64,000 bases of DNA from JANQGH01 sp039177555 (GCA_039177555.1 JBCDFV010000010.1:61413-125412); one strand, 5' to 3'; shown: positions 9,145 through 18,623, counted from the first letter of the stretch. The notes: generated from the sequence alone by a model not told the origin. Numbers and translations are program-made.

Positions 9145-9159
9145 ATTGGCGATACCAAT
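9145..9159. promoter_or_regulatory. LysR-type operator candidate (ATTGG-N5-CCAAT)
   Basis: A perfect inverted repeat with 5-base arms and a 5-base spacer. It contains the T-N11-A core expected for LysR boxes and lies in the divergent gap between the LysR gene and icd, about 85 bases ahead of icd. Confidence 0.5.
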
Positions 9160-9243
9160 CCTCAATATTGCAACAATCAAATTCTCAAAAGAAAGATGCA
9201 GCCTTACTTAGACATCCAGCGATGACCCACAGGAGGACTGAGT

Positions 9244-10695
9244 ATGACCCGCGCCGTTCCCATCACCGTTGCCAATGGCGACGGCATCGGCCCCGAAATC
9301 ATGGGCGCGAGCCTTGCCATCTTGCAGGCGGCCGGCGCCGAACTCGACATCGAGACGATCGAAATCGGCGAGAGCGTCTACCTCTCCGGCAACTCCGCCG
9401 GCATCGAGCCGAGCGCGTGGGACAGCCTGCGGCGCACCAAGGTCTTCTACAAGGCACCGATCACGACGCCGCAGGGCGGCGGCTTCAAAAGCCTGAACGT
9501 GACCGTGCGCAAGTCCCTTGGCATGTTCGCCAATGTGCGCCCCTGCGCCTCGCTGCACCCGTTCGTTGACACCAAGCACCCCAAGATGGACGTGGTGGTC
9601 GTGCGCGAGAACGAAGAGGATCTGTATGCGGGCATCGAGCACCGGCAGACGACGGACGTCTATCAGTGCCTGAAGCTGATCACCCGGCCGGGCTGCGAGA
9701 AGATCGTCCGCTACGCCTTTGAATATGCCCGCGCGCACGGGCGCAAGAAGGTCACCTGCTTCACCAAAGACAACATCATGAAGCTGACCGACGGTCTGTT
9801 TCACAAGATCTTCGAAGAGGTCGGCGCGGAGTATCCGGATCTGGAGCAGGAGCACTGGATCGTCGATATCGGCGCCGCGAAGCTGGCCGATACGCCGGAG
9901 GCGTTCGACGTCATCGTGATGCCCAACCTCTATGGCGACATCCTGTCCGACGTGGCCGCCCAGATCACCGGTTCGGTCGGCCTGGCGGGGTCCGCCAATA
10001 TCGGCGAACACGTCGCCATGTTCGAGGCGATCCATGGCAGCGCGCCGCGCCGCGCCGGCCAGAATATCGCCAACCCGTCGGGCCTTCTCTTGGGCGGGGT
10101 CATGATGATGGTCCATATCGGCCAGCCGAAGGTCGCCGAGGCCGTGCACAACGCCTGGCTGAAGACGATCGAGGACGGCATCCACACCTACGACATCTTC
10201 CGCGATGGGGTCAGCAAGCAGAAGGTCTCCACGACCGGCTTCGCCGACGCCGTCATCGAAAGGCTTGGCCAGCGCCCGGATACCTTGGCCGCGGTCAGCT
10301 ACGCCTCGGACCGGCCGATCACGGTGCCGAGCGCGTCGCCCCGGCCGTCGACCGACAAGAAGCTGGTCGGCATGGACCTGTTCGTCGAATGGACCGACGG
10401 CAATGCCGACGCCCTGGCGGAACGTTTGAAGCCAATCATCGGCAACGAACTGCAGCTCAACATGATCACCAACCGGGGTGTGAAGGTCTGGCCGGAAGGT
10501 CTGGCCGAGACGTTCACGACCGACCATTGGCGCTGCCGTTTCATGGGCAATGGTGCCACCAACGGCGAGGTCCGGCACGAGGATCTGGCCGGGCTGATCC
10601 AGCGCGCGGCGGCGGCCGGGATTGACTTCATCAAGACGGAGAACCTGTGCACCTTCGACGGTGAGCCCGGCTACTCGCTCGGCCAGGGCCAGTAA
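9244..10695 (+). CDS. icd: NADP-dependent isocitrate dehydrogenase, long form with extra C-terminal domain
   Basis: A 483-residue enzyme of the TCA cycle that oxidatively decarboxylates isocitrate to 2-oxoglutarate. The first 335 residues are the isocitrate/isopropylmalate dehydrogenase fold: NGDGIGPEIMG near residue 11, VRENEEDLYAGIEH, FTKDNIMK, NLYGDILSD (metal-binding aspartates) and EAIHGSAPRRAGQNIANPSG. The last about 120 residues (from LVGMDLFVEW) form the added domain seen in the Thermus/Rickettsia-type enzyme. The ATG follows an AGGAGG site. The gene is divergent from a LysR gene and followed by a stress protein. Confidence 0.93.
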   Translation: MTRAVPITVANGDGIGPEIMGASLAILQAAGAELDIETIEIGESVYLSGNSAGIEPSAWDSLRRTKVFYKAPITTPQGGGFKSLNVTVRKSLGMFANVRPCASLHPFVDTKHPKMDVVVVRENEEDLYAGIEHRQTTDVYQCLKLITRPGCEKIVRYAFEYARAHGRKKVTCFTKDNIMKLTDGLFHKIFEEVGAEYPDLEQEHWIVDIGAAKLADTPEAFDVIVMPNLYGDILSDVAAQITGSVGLAGSANIGEHVAMFEAIHGSAPRRAGQNIANPSGLLLGGVMMMVHIGQPKVAEAVHNAWLKTIEDGIHTYDIFRDGVSKQKVSTTGFADAVIERLGQRPDTLAAVSYASDRPITVPSASPRPSTDKKLVGMDLFVEWTDGNADALAERLKPIIGNELQLNMITNRGVKVWPEGLAETFTTDHWRCRFMGNGATNGEVRHEDLAGLIQRAAAAGIDFIKTENLCTFDGEPGYSLGQGQ

Positions 10696-10703
10696 CGTCG
10701 GCG

Positions 10704-11741
10704 ATGAGGCGCTTCAAGAACATCCTGCTGGTTTGTGACGAGGGCGGCATCCACGACGCGCTGTTCGCCCGCGCCATTCGCCTGGCCAAGCTGAACGACG
10801 CCAGCGTCACGCTGATCGACGTCATCGAAGCCGCCCCCGGAGAGCTGTCGCGCCTGTTCGGCAGCCTGCCGGGGGCGACGACGAAGGATGTGGAGGCGGA
10901 GGTCGTCACGTTTCACAGCGCGCGGCTGGCCAAGATCGCGGCGCGGTTCCGGGCGCACCGCGTAGAAACGACACAGCAGGTGTTACAGGGCATCGCCTTC
11001 GTCGAGGTGATCCGCAAGGTTCTGCGCGATCGTCCGGATCTGGTGATGAAGGGCGCGGTCGTGGATGACAAGCCGCGCGCGCCCTTTTTTGCCAGCACCG
11101 ACATGCATCTGTTGCGCAAATGCCCATGCCCGGTCTGGATCATGAATCCGGGCGAGCACGATCATTACCCCAAGGTGCTGGCGGCGGTGGACCCGAACCA
11201 TGTCGACGAGACGACCGAGCCGATGAACCGGCTGATCATGGACCTGGCCACCTCGATTTCGAAGGCGGACGACAGCGCGTTGAACATCGTCAGCGCCTGG
11301 TCGCTGGACGAAGAGGACACGCTGCGCGACAGCGGCTTTGCAGGGATCAGCAAGGACGACGTCGACCGGCTGGTCGAGCAGAAGCGGGCCGACGCGGAAC
11401 GCTCGGTCACGGATTTGGTCGCGCACTATCCGGATGTCGATCCAAGCCGCCAAATCCATCTCGTCAAGGGATCGGCGGAAACTGCGATCCCCGACGTGGC
11501 CGAGCGGGAGGCGGTGGAACTGATCGTCATGGGCACGGTCGGCCGTACGGGCATCCCGGGCGTGATCATCGGTAACACGGCGGAGGCGATATTGAGCCGG
11601 GTGAAATGCTCGGTTCTGGCTGTCAAACCGCCGGATTTCGAAACGCCGGTGACGCTGGAAAGCGACGCAAAAGACCCGTCCCAGGCGGCGATTGTCGAAA
11701 ACCTTCCGATTGACGGTCGCGCAAACGCCCAACCGACCTAA
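10704..11741 (+). CDS. Universal stress protein with two tandem Usp domains
   Basis: A 345-residue cytoplasmic protein resembling UspE, with two Usp folds of about 145 residues. The second domain keeps the nucleotide-binding pattern MGTVGRTGIPGVIIGNTAEAIL near residues 276-295, while the first is more degenerate. It starts 8 bases after icd and is probably co-transcribed with it. Proteins of this family respond to starvation and redox stress; its partner is unknown. The 144 bases up to the next gene hold no clear feature. Confidence 0.85.
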   Translation: MRRFKNILLVCDEGGIHDALFARAIRLAKLNDASVTLIDVIEAAPGELSRLFGSLPGATTKDVEAEVVTFHSARLAKIAARFRAHRVETTQQVLQGIAFVEVIRKVLRDRPDLVMKGAVVDDKPRAPFFASTDMHLLRKCPCPVWIMNPGEHDHYPKVLAAVDPNHVDETTEPMNRLIMDLATSISKADDSALNIVSAWSLDEEDTLRDSGFAGISKDDVDRLVEQKRADAERSVTDLVAHYPDVDPSRQIHLVKGSAETAIPDVAEREAVELIVMGTVGRTGIPGVIIGNTAEAILSRVKCSVLAVKPPDFETPVTLESDAKDPSQAAIVENLPIDGRANAQPT

Positions 11742-11885
11742 TATAGAAGGCCGGTCGGGCGCCCAGCCCGTGCCGGCACGAGCAACCAGACGAGAGACAG
11801 TCGCGCACCGGCACGCGCGGGACACCACCCCCGCACGCTTCTTGCCGAAACCTAATCCATACGATCAGCAGGACTTTCAAGGGCG

Positions 11886-14186
11886 ATGGGGGCACCCGGT
11901 TCGAGCATGACTGGCACGGAAGCGCATGGCGGAGGCAAGCCGTCCTCGGAACCGACGGTGCTTGGTCTGCTTTGGATTCTGCCCTCGGCCGTCCTGGCGA
12001 TCCTGTTCGCGACCCTGCTGCCGACGATCGCGGCGGGCGAGGTCATCCGCGTCGGCTTCGCCTGGGTGCCCAGCCTGGGCATCAACTTCTCGCTTTTGAT
12101 TGACGGCCTTAGCCTGACCTTTGCCTTGCTGATCAGCGGCATTGGCGTTCTGATCGTCCTTTATTCGAACACCTATCTCGCCGGCCACCCCCAGCTGGGG
12201 CGGTTTCAGCTCTTCTTGCTGCTGTTCATGCTCTCCATGCTCGGCCTGGTGCTGGCCGACAATCTGATCACGCTGTTCGTGTTTTGGGAGCTGACAACGG
12301 TCACGTCTTACCTGTTGATCGGCTTCGATCACGCCTCGGCCAAGGCGCGCCGGTCGGCCCTGCAGGCCCTCCTGCTGACCGGCGCCGGGGGTTTGGCCCT
12401 GCTGGCCGGCCTGATCATGCTGGGGCTGGCCGCCGGCACGTTCGAGCTGTCGGAAATCCTGGCGAATGGCGATGCCATTCGGGCCCATGCCAACTACCTG
12501 CCGATCCTGATCCTGGTGCTGGCGGGCGCGTTCACCAAGTCGGCCCAGTTCCCGTTTCACTTCTGGTTGCCCAATGCGATGGCCGCACCCACGCCGGTCA
12601 GCGCCTACCTGCATTCCGCGACCATGGTGAAGGCTGGCATCTACCTGCTGGCCCGCATGCACCCGGCGCTGGGCGGTACGGAGGTCTGGGTCTGGACCCT
12701 GACCATCTTCGGCGCGGTGACGGCGGTCCTCGCCTCGATCATGGCGCTGCGCCAAACAGACTTGAAGCTGGCGCTTGCCTACACGACCGTCATGGCCCTT
12801 GGCACGCTGACCATGTTCCTGGGCGGCACGGCGACCGTGGCCATTGCCGCCGCCATGACGTTCCTGATCGTTCACTCCTTCTACAAGGCCGCCCTGTTCC
12901 TGGTCGTCGGCATCATCGACCACGGCACCGGCACGCGCGAGGCCGACCAGCTGCGTGGCCTTGCCCGCGCGATGCCCATTACGGCGATCGCCGCCGCGGT
13001 CGCCGCCTTGTCCATGGCCGGCTTCCCGCCGTTTCTGGGCTTTATCGCCAAGGAGCTGAAATACGAGGGCGCGCTGGCCGTCGCATCGGAGCCCGCGTTT
13101 GTGGCCACGGCGGCGGTCCTGGCCAATGCCATGATGGTGGCCGTGGCCGGCATCGTCGCCTTGCGCCCCTTCTTCGGCCAACCGCTGCCGACGCCGAAAG
13201 CGCCGCACGAGGCCCGCTTCGCCATGTGGATCGGACCGGCGCTGTTGGCCGCGCTTGGCCTGCTGTTCGGCTTGGTACCGTCCTTGATTGCCGGCACCCT
13301 GGTCCAACCGGCCGTTTCCGCCGTGACGGGCCAGCAGGAGAGTGTCTACCTGGCCCTCTGGCACGGCATCAATCTGCCGCTGATGCTGAGTCTCTTGACC
13401 TTTGCGCTGGGCATCGGCCTCTACATCGTCCATCGCCAGGTCCGGGCCCGGCTGGCGCGCGTGGAGGCCGCCCTGCCGATCAGTGCGGACGAGGCCTGGG
13501 ACCGGCTGCTTGATGGGCTGAAATGGCTGGCGGCGATCCAGACGCGGGTGCTGCAAAGCGGTGTCTTGCGCAACTACCTGTTCATCGTGTTCTCAACCTT
13601 GGCGGTCATGGTCGGCGCCACCCTGCTGATCGCCGGGGGTGTCCGCATCCCGCAGGCCTTTCCCAGTCTGCTGGTCAAGGACTGGGCGGTGGTCGCCTTG
13701 ATCGCGGCGGGCGGGATCTTGACGGTCTTCGCCAAGTCGCGCTTGGCTGCGGTCTGCGCCCTGGGCGTGGTCGGCATCGGCGTCGCGCTGGTGTTCGTCA
13801 TGTTCGGCGCACCGGACGTGGCCATTACCCAGTTGCTGGTCGAGACCTTGGTCGTGGTTCTGGTCGCCGTCGTCATGCTGCGCCTGCCCTTTCTCGAACC
13901 CGACCGCAAGACGGTGCGCCGGCGCTTCGACGCGGTCTTGGCGGTGGTCGTCGGCGTGGTCACGACCCTGACGTTGATCGCCGTGGTCCAGGGGCCGATC
14001 GACCGCACGATCCCGGACTTCTTCGAGGCCGCGAGCGTGCCGGACGCGTACGGCCGCAACATCGTCAACGTCGTGCTGGTCGACTTCAGGGCGCTTGACA
14101 CGTTCGGCGAAATCGCCGTCGTCGCGATTGCCGCCCTTGGCGCCTATGCCCTGATCCGCGGCGTGCGAAAGAGGAGAGAGTCGTGA
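11886..14186 (+). CDS. mnhA: Mrp/Mnh Na+/H+ antiporter subunit A
   Basis: A 766-residue polytopic membrane protein homologous to NuoL, the largest subunit of the Mrp antiporter. It exports Na+ (or K+) in exchange for protons. It contains the proton-antiporter core (FWELTTVTSYLLIGF, AQFPFHFWLPNAMAAPTPVSAYLHSATMVKAG, near residues 135-255) and the MrpA C-terminal extension (APDVAITQLLVETLVVVLVAVVML about residue 640; DTFGEIAVVAIAALGAYALI at the end). It is the first gene of a tight seven-gene operon; the start at 11886 follows AAGGG, and a second ATG at 11907 is possible. Confidence 0.93.
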   Translation: MGAPGSSMTGTEAHGGGKPSSEPTVLGLLWILPSAVLAILFATLLPTIAAGEVIRVGFAWVPSLGINFSLLIDGLSLTFALLISGIGVLIVLYSNTYLAGHPQLGRFQLFLLLFMLSMLGLVLADNLITLFVFWELTTVTSYLLIGFDHASAKARRSALQALLLTGAGGLALLAGLIMLGLAAGTFELSEILANGDAIRAHANYLPILILVLAGAFTKSAQFPFHFWLPNAMAAPTPVSAYLHSATMVKAGIYLLARMHPALGGTEVWVWTLTIFGAVTAVLASIMALRQTDLKLALAYTTVMALGTLTMFLGGTATVAIAAAMTFLIVHSFYKAALFLVVGIIDHGTGTREADQLRGLARAMPITAIAAAVAALSMAGFPPFLGFIAKELKYEGALAVASEPAFVATAAVLANAMMVAVAGIVALRPFFGQPLPTPKAPHEARFAMWIGPALLAALGLLFGLVPSLIAGTLVQPAVSAVTGQQESVYLALWHGINLPLMLSLLTFALGIGLYIVHRQVRARLARVEAALPISADEAWDRLLDGLKWLAAIQTRVLQSGVLRNYLFIVFSTLAVMVGATLLIAGGVRIPQAFPSLLVKDWAVVALIAAGGILTVFAKSRLAAVCALGVVGIGVALVFVMFGAPDVAITQLLVETLVVVLVAVVMLRLPFLEPDRKTVRRRFDAVLAVVVGVVTTLTLIAVVQGPIDRTIPDFFEAASVPDAYGRNIVNVVLVDFRALDTFGEIAVVAIAALGAYALIRGVRKRRES

Positions 14187-14602
14187 AGTCTCTGATCCTG
14201 AGAACGGCGACGCGGCCGCTCGCCGCGCTGATGCTGCTGTTTTCGATCTACATGCTGTGGCGCGGCCATAACGAGCCGGGCGGCGGGTTCATCGGCGGCC
14301 TGATCGCGGCCATCGGCTACGCGCTCTACGCCATTTCGCATGGCGCGGCGGCGGCACGGCGCGTCCTGCGCGTCGACCCGCGCGTGATCGCGATGGTGGG
14401 CCTCGCGCTGGCCATCTTCGCCGGTTTGGTGCCGGCATTCAGTGGCGAGCCTCTGTTCACCGGCAAATGGCTGTTTTTAGGCGATTATGAGGGCGGCTCC
14501 GGACTGCCGCTGAGTACGGTCCTCTTGTTCGATATCGGCGTGTATTTGGTCGTCTTGGGCTCCGTGCTGGCGCTCGTGCTCGCGCTGGAAGAGGAGACCT
14601 GA
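14183..14602 (+). CDS. mnhB: Mrp/Mnh Na+/H+ antiporter subunit B
   Basis: A 139-residue membrane protein with four hydrophobic helices and the MnhB hallmark GHNEPGGGFIGGLIAAIGYALYA near residues 30-52. Its GTG start at 14183 overlaps the end of mnhA by four bases, so the two are translationally coupled. It is required for assembly of the Mrp complex. Confidence 0.93.
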   Translation: MKSLILRTATRPLAALMLLFSIYMLWRGHNEPGGGFIGGLIAAIGYALYAISHGAAAARRVLRVDPRVIAMVGLALAIFAGLVPAFSGEPLFTGKWLFLGDYEGGSGLPLSTVLLFDIGVYLVVLGSVLALVLALEEET

Positions 14603-14605
14603 CCA

Positions 14606-15004
14606 GTGGAAACGGTTTTGGCCGTCCTGATCGGGGTGCTGGTCGCGACAAGCGTCTATCTGATGCTCGCGCGCAGCATCCTGAGGTTCGTTTTCGGCCT
14701 GGTCCTGCTCAGCAATGCCGCCAACCTGGTCATTTTCGCCGCTGGCCGGCTGACGCGGTCGGAACCGGCGCTGATCCCGCCGGGCCTGTCGGCACCGGCC
14801 CAGTCGGTCGCGAACTCGTTGCCGCAGGCCCTGGTTCTGACGGCCATCGTGATCGGCTTCGGGCTCTTGGCCTTTGCGCTGGCACTGGTTTTCCGCGGCT
14901 ATCAGGTGCTGGGTACCTTGAACACCGATCAGATGCGGATCGCCGAACCGATCGAGGACAGTAAGACCGGCGCGCAGCCGTCGCAGGAGGCCGACGCTCG
15001 ATGA
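14606..15004 (+). CDS. mnhC: Mrp/Mnh Na+/H+ antiporter subunit C
   Basis: A 132-residue NuoK-like membrane subunit with three helices. LMLARSILRFVFGLVLLSNAANLVIF (first half) and PQALVLTAIVIGFGLLAFALAL (second half) match NuoK/MnhC. It starts with GTG, four bases after mnhB, and overlaps mnhD by four bases. Confidence 0.93.
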   Translation: METVLAVLIGVLVATSVYLMLARSILRFVFGLVLLSNAANLVIFAAGRLTRSEPALIPPGLSAPAQSVANSLPQALVLTAIVIGFGLLAFALALVFRGYQVLGTLNTDQMRIAEPIEDSKTGAQPSQEADAR

Positions 15005-16503
15005 GTTGGCTGCTTGCCCTGCCCATCATTCTGCCCTTCATCACGGCAATCGTGGTGTTCTTGTTGCGCAAGAACGGTCCGCTGTCCCGTTGGATCAGTG
15101 TCGCCGGGTGCGCCGCACTGCTGGCCGTGGCGATCGCGCTGCTGGTCGAGGTTTTGATCCACGGCGTCATCACTGGCCAGATGGGCGACTGGCCGGCACC
15201 CTTCGGCATCACGCTGGTTGCCGATCTGTTGAGCGCGGTCATGGTCGTGATCACGGCGATCACGGGTCTCGCGGTCGCGGTCTATGCCACGGCCGACATA
15301 GACGAAAGGCGTGAAGGGCTGGGCTATCACGCGCTGTTCCAAGTGCTGCTGGCCGGCGTCTGCGGCGCCTTCGTGACCGGCGACCTGTTCAACCTCTATG
15401 TCTGGTTCGAGGTGATGCTGATCGCCTCGTTCGGCTTGTTGGTGCTGGGCGGCACCAAGGCCCAGCTTGACGGCGGCATCAAATATGTCGCCCTGAACCT
15501 GGTCTCGACCGTGCTGTTCCTGTCCGGCATCGGCATGCTGTACGGCATGACCGGCACGCTGAACCTGGCGGATTTGCACCTGGCGGTCGGCCAGGTCGAA
15601 AACCAGGGCCTGCTGACGGTCGTGGCGGTGCTGTTCATCGTCGCCTTCGGCATCAAGGCAGCGGTCTTCCCGCTGTTCTTCTGGCTGCCGGCCTCGTACC
15701 ACACGCCGTCCGTCGCCGTGTCCGCCGTGTTCGCCGGGTTGCTGACCAAGGTCGGCGTCTATGCGCTGATCCGCATGTTCACACTGGTCTTCACCCACGA
15801 CACCGCCTACACGCACGAGCTGTTGCTGGTGATCGCGGCGCTGACCATGATCACGGGCGTTCTCGGCGCCGCGGCGCAGAACGAGTTCCGCAAGATCCTG
15901 TCTTTCCACATCGTCAGCCAGATCGGCTACATGGTGCTGGGGCTGGCCCTGTTCACGCCGCTGGCGATCGCCGGTGCGGTCTTCTATCTGGTCCACCACA
16001 TCATCGTGAAGGCGAACCTGTTTCTGGTCAGCGGCGTGGCCAAGCGGGTGACCGGGTCATTCGAACTCTCGGCGATGGGCGGGCTTTACAAGTCCAGCCC
16101 CCTGCTGGCGATCATCTTTCTGATCCCGGCCTTCTCGCTGGCGGGCTTTCCGCCGCTGTCCGGCTTTTGGGCTAAGTATCTTCTGGTCAAGGCCAGCCTC
16201 GATATTGGCGCCTATGTCATCGCGGCCACCGCGCTCGTCGTCGGCCTCCTGACCGTATTCTCGATGACCAAGATCTGGGCCGAGGCGTTTTGGAAGCCGA
16301 GCCCGACGGTCGAGGCGCCGACCCTGGGGCTGATCTCGAACACGGATCGGCTCGTCCTGGTGCTGCCGATCAGCGCGCTCGCCATTCTGACCATCATCAT
16401 CGGCCTGTTTCCGGAGCCGTTCGTGGCCTTTGCGGAGCGGGCCGCCGGCCAGTTGCTGAACCCGGCAACCTATGTCGAGGCGGTTTTGGGAGTATCGCCA
16501 TGA
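15001..16503 (+). CDS. mnhD: Mrp/Mnh Na+/H+ antiporter subunit D
   Basis: A 500-residue NuoM/NuoN-like proton-translocating subunit. Visible landmarks are FNLYVWFEVMLIASFGLLVLG (conserved Glu, about residue 137), KAAVFPLFFWLPASYHTPS and a helix with lysine in VHHIIVKANLFLVSG. Membrane helices run along nearly the whole length. It overlaps both mnhC (ATGA) and mnhE (ATGA). Confidence 0.94.
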   Translation: MSWLLALPIILPFITAIVVFLLRKNGPLSRWISVAGCAALLAVAIALLVEVLIHGVITGQMGDWPAPFGITLVADLLSAVMVVITAITGLAVAVYATADIDERREGLGYHALFQVLLAGVCGAFVTGDLFNLYVWFEVMLIASFGLLVLGGTKAQLDGGIKYVALNLVSTVLFLSGIGMLYGMTGTLNLADLHLAVGQVENQGLLTVVAVLFIVAFGIKAAVFPLFFWLPASYHTPSVAVSAVFAGLLTKVGVYALIRMFTLVFTHDTAYTHELLLVIAALTMITGVLGAAAQNEFRKILSFHIVSQIGYMVLGLALFTPLAIAGAVFYLVHHIIVKANLFLVSGVAKRVTGSFELSAMGGLYKSSPLLAIIFLIPAFSLAGFPPLSGFWAKYLLVKASLDIGAYVIAATALVVGLLTVFSMTKIWAEAFWKPSPTVEAPTLGLISNTDRLVLVLPISALAILTIIIGLFPEPFVAFAERAAGQLLNPATYVEAVLGVSP

Positions 16504-16973
16504 ACCTGCTGGTCCTCAACGCGGTCTTGGCGCTTGGGTGGGCCGCCCTCATGGGCAGCTTTACCCTGTTGAGCCTGATCATCGGTTTCATCATCGGCTA
16601 TCTGGCGCTTTGGGTGGTGCGGCCGATGTTCGGCGCCACCACCTATTTCGAGCGGGTCTGGCGCGTGCTGCGCCTGGCGGTCCTGTTCATCTACGAGTTG
16701 TTCGTGTCCAGCCTGCGGGTGGTCTGGGACATCGTGACGCCCACACATCTCAGCCGCCCCGGCATCATCGCCATGCCGCTGGACGCCACGGGTGACGGCG
16801 AAATCCTGCTGGTCGCCAACCTGATCTCGCTGACGCCGGGCACGCTGAGCCTGGATATCTCGCCTGACCGAAAGACCTTGTACGTGCACGCCATGTTCGT
16901 GGAGGATCCCGACGACATACGGCGAGAGCTGAAAGGCGGGATGGAACGCTGGGTGCGCGAGGCGGTGGAGTAA
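16500..16973 (+). CDS. mnhE: Mrp/Mnh Na+/H+ antiporter subunit E
   Basis: 157 residues: membrane helices at the N-terminus followed by a cytoplasmic domain with VANLISLTPGTLSLDISPD (about residues 100-120), the MnhE signature, and LYVHAMFVED. The ATG at 16500 shares ATGA with the mnhD stop. An in-frame extension back to 16290 would be an internal part of mnhD and is not credible. Confidence 0.93.
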   Translation: MNLLVLNAVLALGWAALMGSFTLLSLIIGFIIGYLALWVVRPMFGATTYFERVWRVLRLAVLFIYELFVSSLRVVWDIVTPTHLSRPGIIAMPLDATGDGEILLVANLISLTPGTLSLDISPDRKTLYVHAMFVEDPDDIRRELKGGMERWVREAVE

Positions 16974-17296
16974 TGTTGAGCGACGGATCCCTTCTCACCT
17001 GGGCGGTCGACATCGCCTTCGTGATCCTGATGGCGGCCATGGTCCTGGCATTCGTTCGCCTGGCGCTGGGCCCCAGCCTGCCGGACCGGGTGGTGGCGCT
17101 TGACCTGATCACCATCCTGGCCGTCGCCTTCAGCGCCCTTTTTGCCGTCAGTTCCGGCAAGCAGGCGTTTCTCGACGTCGCCATCGCGCTGGCGCTGATT
17201 GCCTTCCTGGCGACCGTGGCGTTCGCGCGCTATGCCGAACGCAGCCAGGCGCAGGCACGAGACGCATCATCGACCGACGAGGCAAGCGATGATTGA
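16973..17296 (+). CDS. mnhF: Mrp/Mnh Na+/H+ antiporter subunit F
   Basis: 107 residues with three hydrophobic helices; FVRLALGPSLPDRVVALDLITILAVA (about residues 25-50) is the MnhF/MrpF hallmark. Its ATG overlaps the mnhE stop by one base (TAATG). Confidence 0.92.
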   Translation: MLSDGSLLTWAVDIAFVILMAAMVLAFVRLALGPSLPDRVVALDLITILAVAFSALFAVSSGKQAFLDVAIALALIAFLATVAFARYAERSQAQARDASSTDEASDD

Positions 17297-17636
17297 CCTG
17301 ATAACAGCGATTCTGGTGATTGTCGGGGCGCTCTTCGCCTTTGCCGCCGGCCTTGGCGTGCTGCGCCTGCCGGACGTGCTGATCCGCATGCACGCCTCGA
17401 CCAAGGCCGGCACGCTGGGCTGCGGCCTGATCCTGGTCGCGGTCGCCGTCTATTTCGGCGAAACCGGCGTCGTGGCGCGCTCGATCGCCGCGATCATCTT
17501 CCTCTTGGCCACCGCGCCGATTGCCGCGCACATGATCGGCCGCGCGGCCTATCGAACCGGCGTGCCCATGTGGCGCGGCACCGCCATCGACGAATTGGCC
17601 GAGGCAAGCAAGAAGACCGACAAGCAGGAGGGGTGA
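17289..17636 (+). CDS. mnhG: Mrp/Mnh Na+/H+ antiporter subunit G
   Basis: 115 residues with three helices; GVLRLPDVLIRMHASTKAGTLG (about residues 24-45) is the MnhG/PhaG signature. The ATG at 17289 overlaps mnhF by eight bases. It completes the seven-gene A-G set and ends 18 bases before the convergent sodium-channel gene. Confidence 0.93.
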   Translation: MIDLITAILVIVGALFAFAAGLGVLRLPDVLIRMHASTKAGTLGCGLILVAVAVYFGETGVVARSIAAIIFLLATAPIAAHMIGRAAYRTGVPMWRGTAIDELAEASKKTDKQEG

Positions 17637-17654
17637 GCCGTTCGGCGACGTCCG

Positions 17655-18527
17655 TTAGCCGTCGACCCTTGCCGTACCTTCACTCGTGGCCAAGGGCTCG
17701 GCGTCGCGCTGGCGCAGGGCCGAGACCTCCTCGCGCAGCTTGACGATCTCGTCCTTGATTTCATCCAGGGTCGCCTGTTCCGGTTTGGCATCCTCCTCGG
17801 CCGCCTGGTGCATGGCGTTCACGATGATCGCGATGAACAGGTTCAGCACGGTGAAGCTGGTGACCAGGATGAAGGGTACGAAATAGGCCCAGGCGTACGG
17901 GAACTCGGCCATCACGGGCCGAACGATGCCCATCGACCAGGATTCCAGGGTCATGATCTGGAATAGGGAATAGAGCGAGGCGCCCACCGTGCCGAACCAT
18001 TCCGGAAAGGCCGCGCCGAACAGCTTGGTCGCGATGACGGCGAAGACGTAGAAGACCAGAGCAAGCAGCGCCACGACCGAGCCCATCGCCGGGATGGCGC
18101 TGAGCAGCCCTTGGACCACCATGCGCATGCGCGGCACCATCGACATCAGGCGCAAGGCCCGCAGCACCCGCAGGGCGCGCAGGACCGACAGCCCCTCGCC
18201 CGCCGGCACAAGGGCGATGCCGACGATGATGAAGTCGAACACGTTCCACGGATTGCGGAAGAATCCGAACCGGTAGACGATCAGCTTCGCCCCGATCTCG
18301 ATCACGAAAATCACGATGGCGATGGTGTCCAAAAGGCGCAGCAAGCCGCCGACCCGCGCCATCAGCCAGCCGGACGTCTCCAGCCCAATGACGATGCCGT
18401 TGATGATGATGACGCCGATGATGAACTGTTGAATGCGATCGTTCTCGACCGCGGCGCGCAGCTTTTCGCGCCAGCCCGACCGCCCGGTCGCGACGTCCCC
18501 GTTCTGCAAGTTCTCACCTTGGCTCAT
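17655..18527 (-). CDS. Voltage-gated sodium channel, bacterial (NavMs/NaChBac-like)
   Basis: A 290-residue one-domain six-helix channel that would assemble as a homotetramer and let Na+ in on depolarisation. The S4 voltage sensor is visible as regularly spaced arginines in LRALRVLRALRLMSMVPRMR (about residues 112-131). The selectivity filter reads TLESWSMG (about residues 193-200), which I recognise from NavMs of Magnetococcus, as is FPEWFG just before it. A pore-lining S6 (FTVLNLFIAIIVNAMHQA) is followed by an acidic region and a C-terminal coiled-coil (EIKDEIVKLREEVSAL) as in other BacNav channels. It converges on the Mrp antiporter operon. Confidence 0.92.
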   Translation of the reverse strand: MSQGENLQNGDVATGRSGWREKLRAAVENDRIQQFIIGVIIINGIVIGLETSGWLMARVGGLLRLLDTIAIVIFVIEIGAKLIVYRFGFFRNPWNVFDFIIVGIALVPAGEGLSVLRALRVLRALRLMSMVPRMRMVVQGLLSAIPAMGSVVALLALVFYVFAVIATKLFGAAFPEWFGTVGASLYSLFQIMTLESWSMGIVRPVMAEFPYAWAYFVPFILVTSFTVLNLFIAIIVNAMHQAAEEDAKPEQATLDEIKDEIVKLREEVSALRQRDAEPLATSEGTARVDG

Positions 18528-18623
18528 GGCGCTGCCCTATACCGTGCCCGTCGCCAAGGGCTCAAGCCCTTTGCGACCGCATAATCCCTCTGGACGACGG
18601 GGCCGCAATATCACAGAAAGACC

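Noticed and set aside
11877..13556. A 559-codon minus-strand frame opposite mnhA
   Set aside because: Very rich in Gln, Arg, Gly and His without domain character; it is the shadow of a strongly conserved gene on the other strand.
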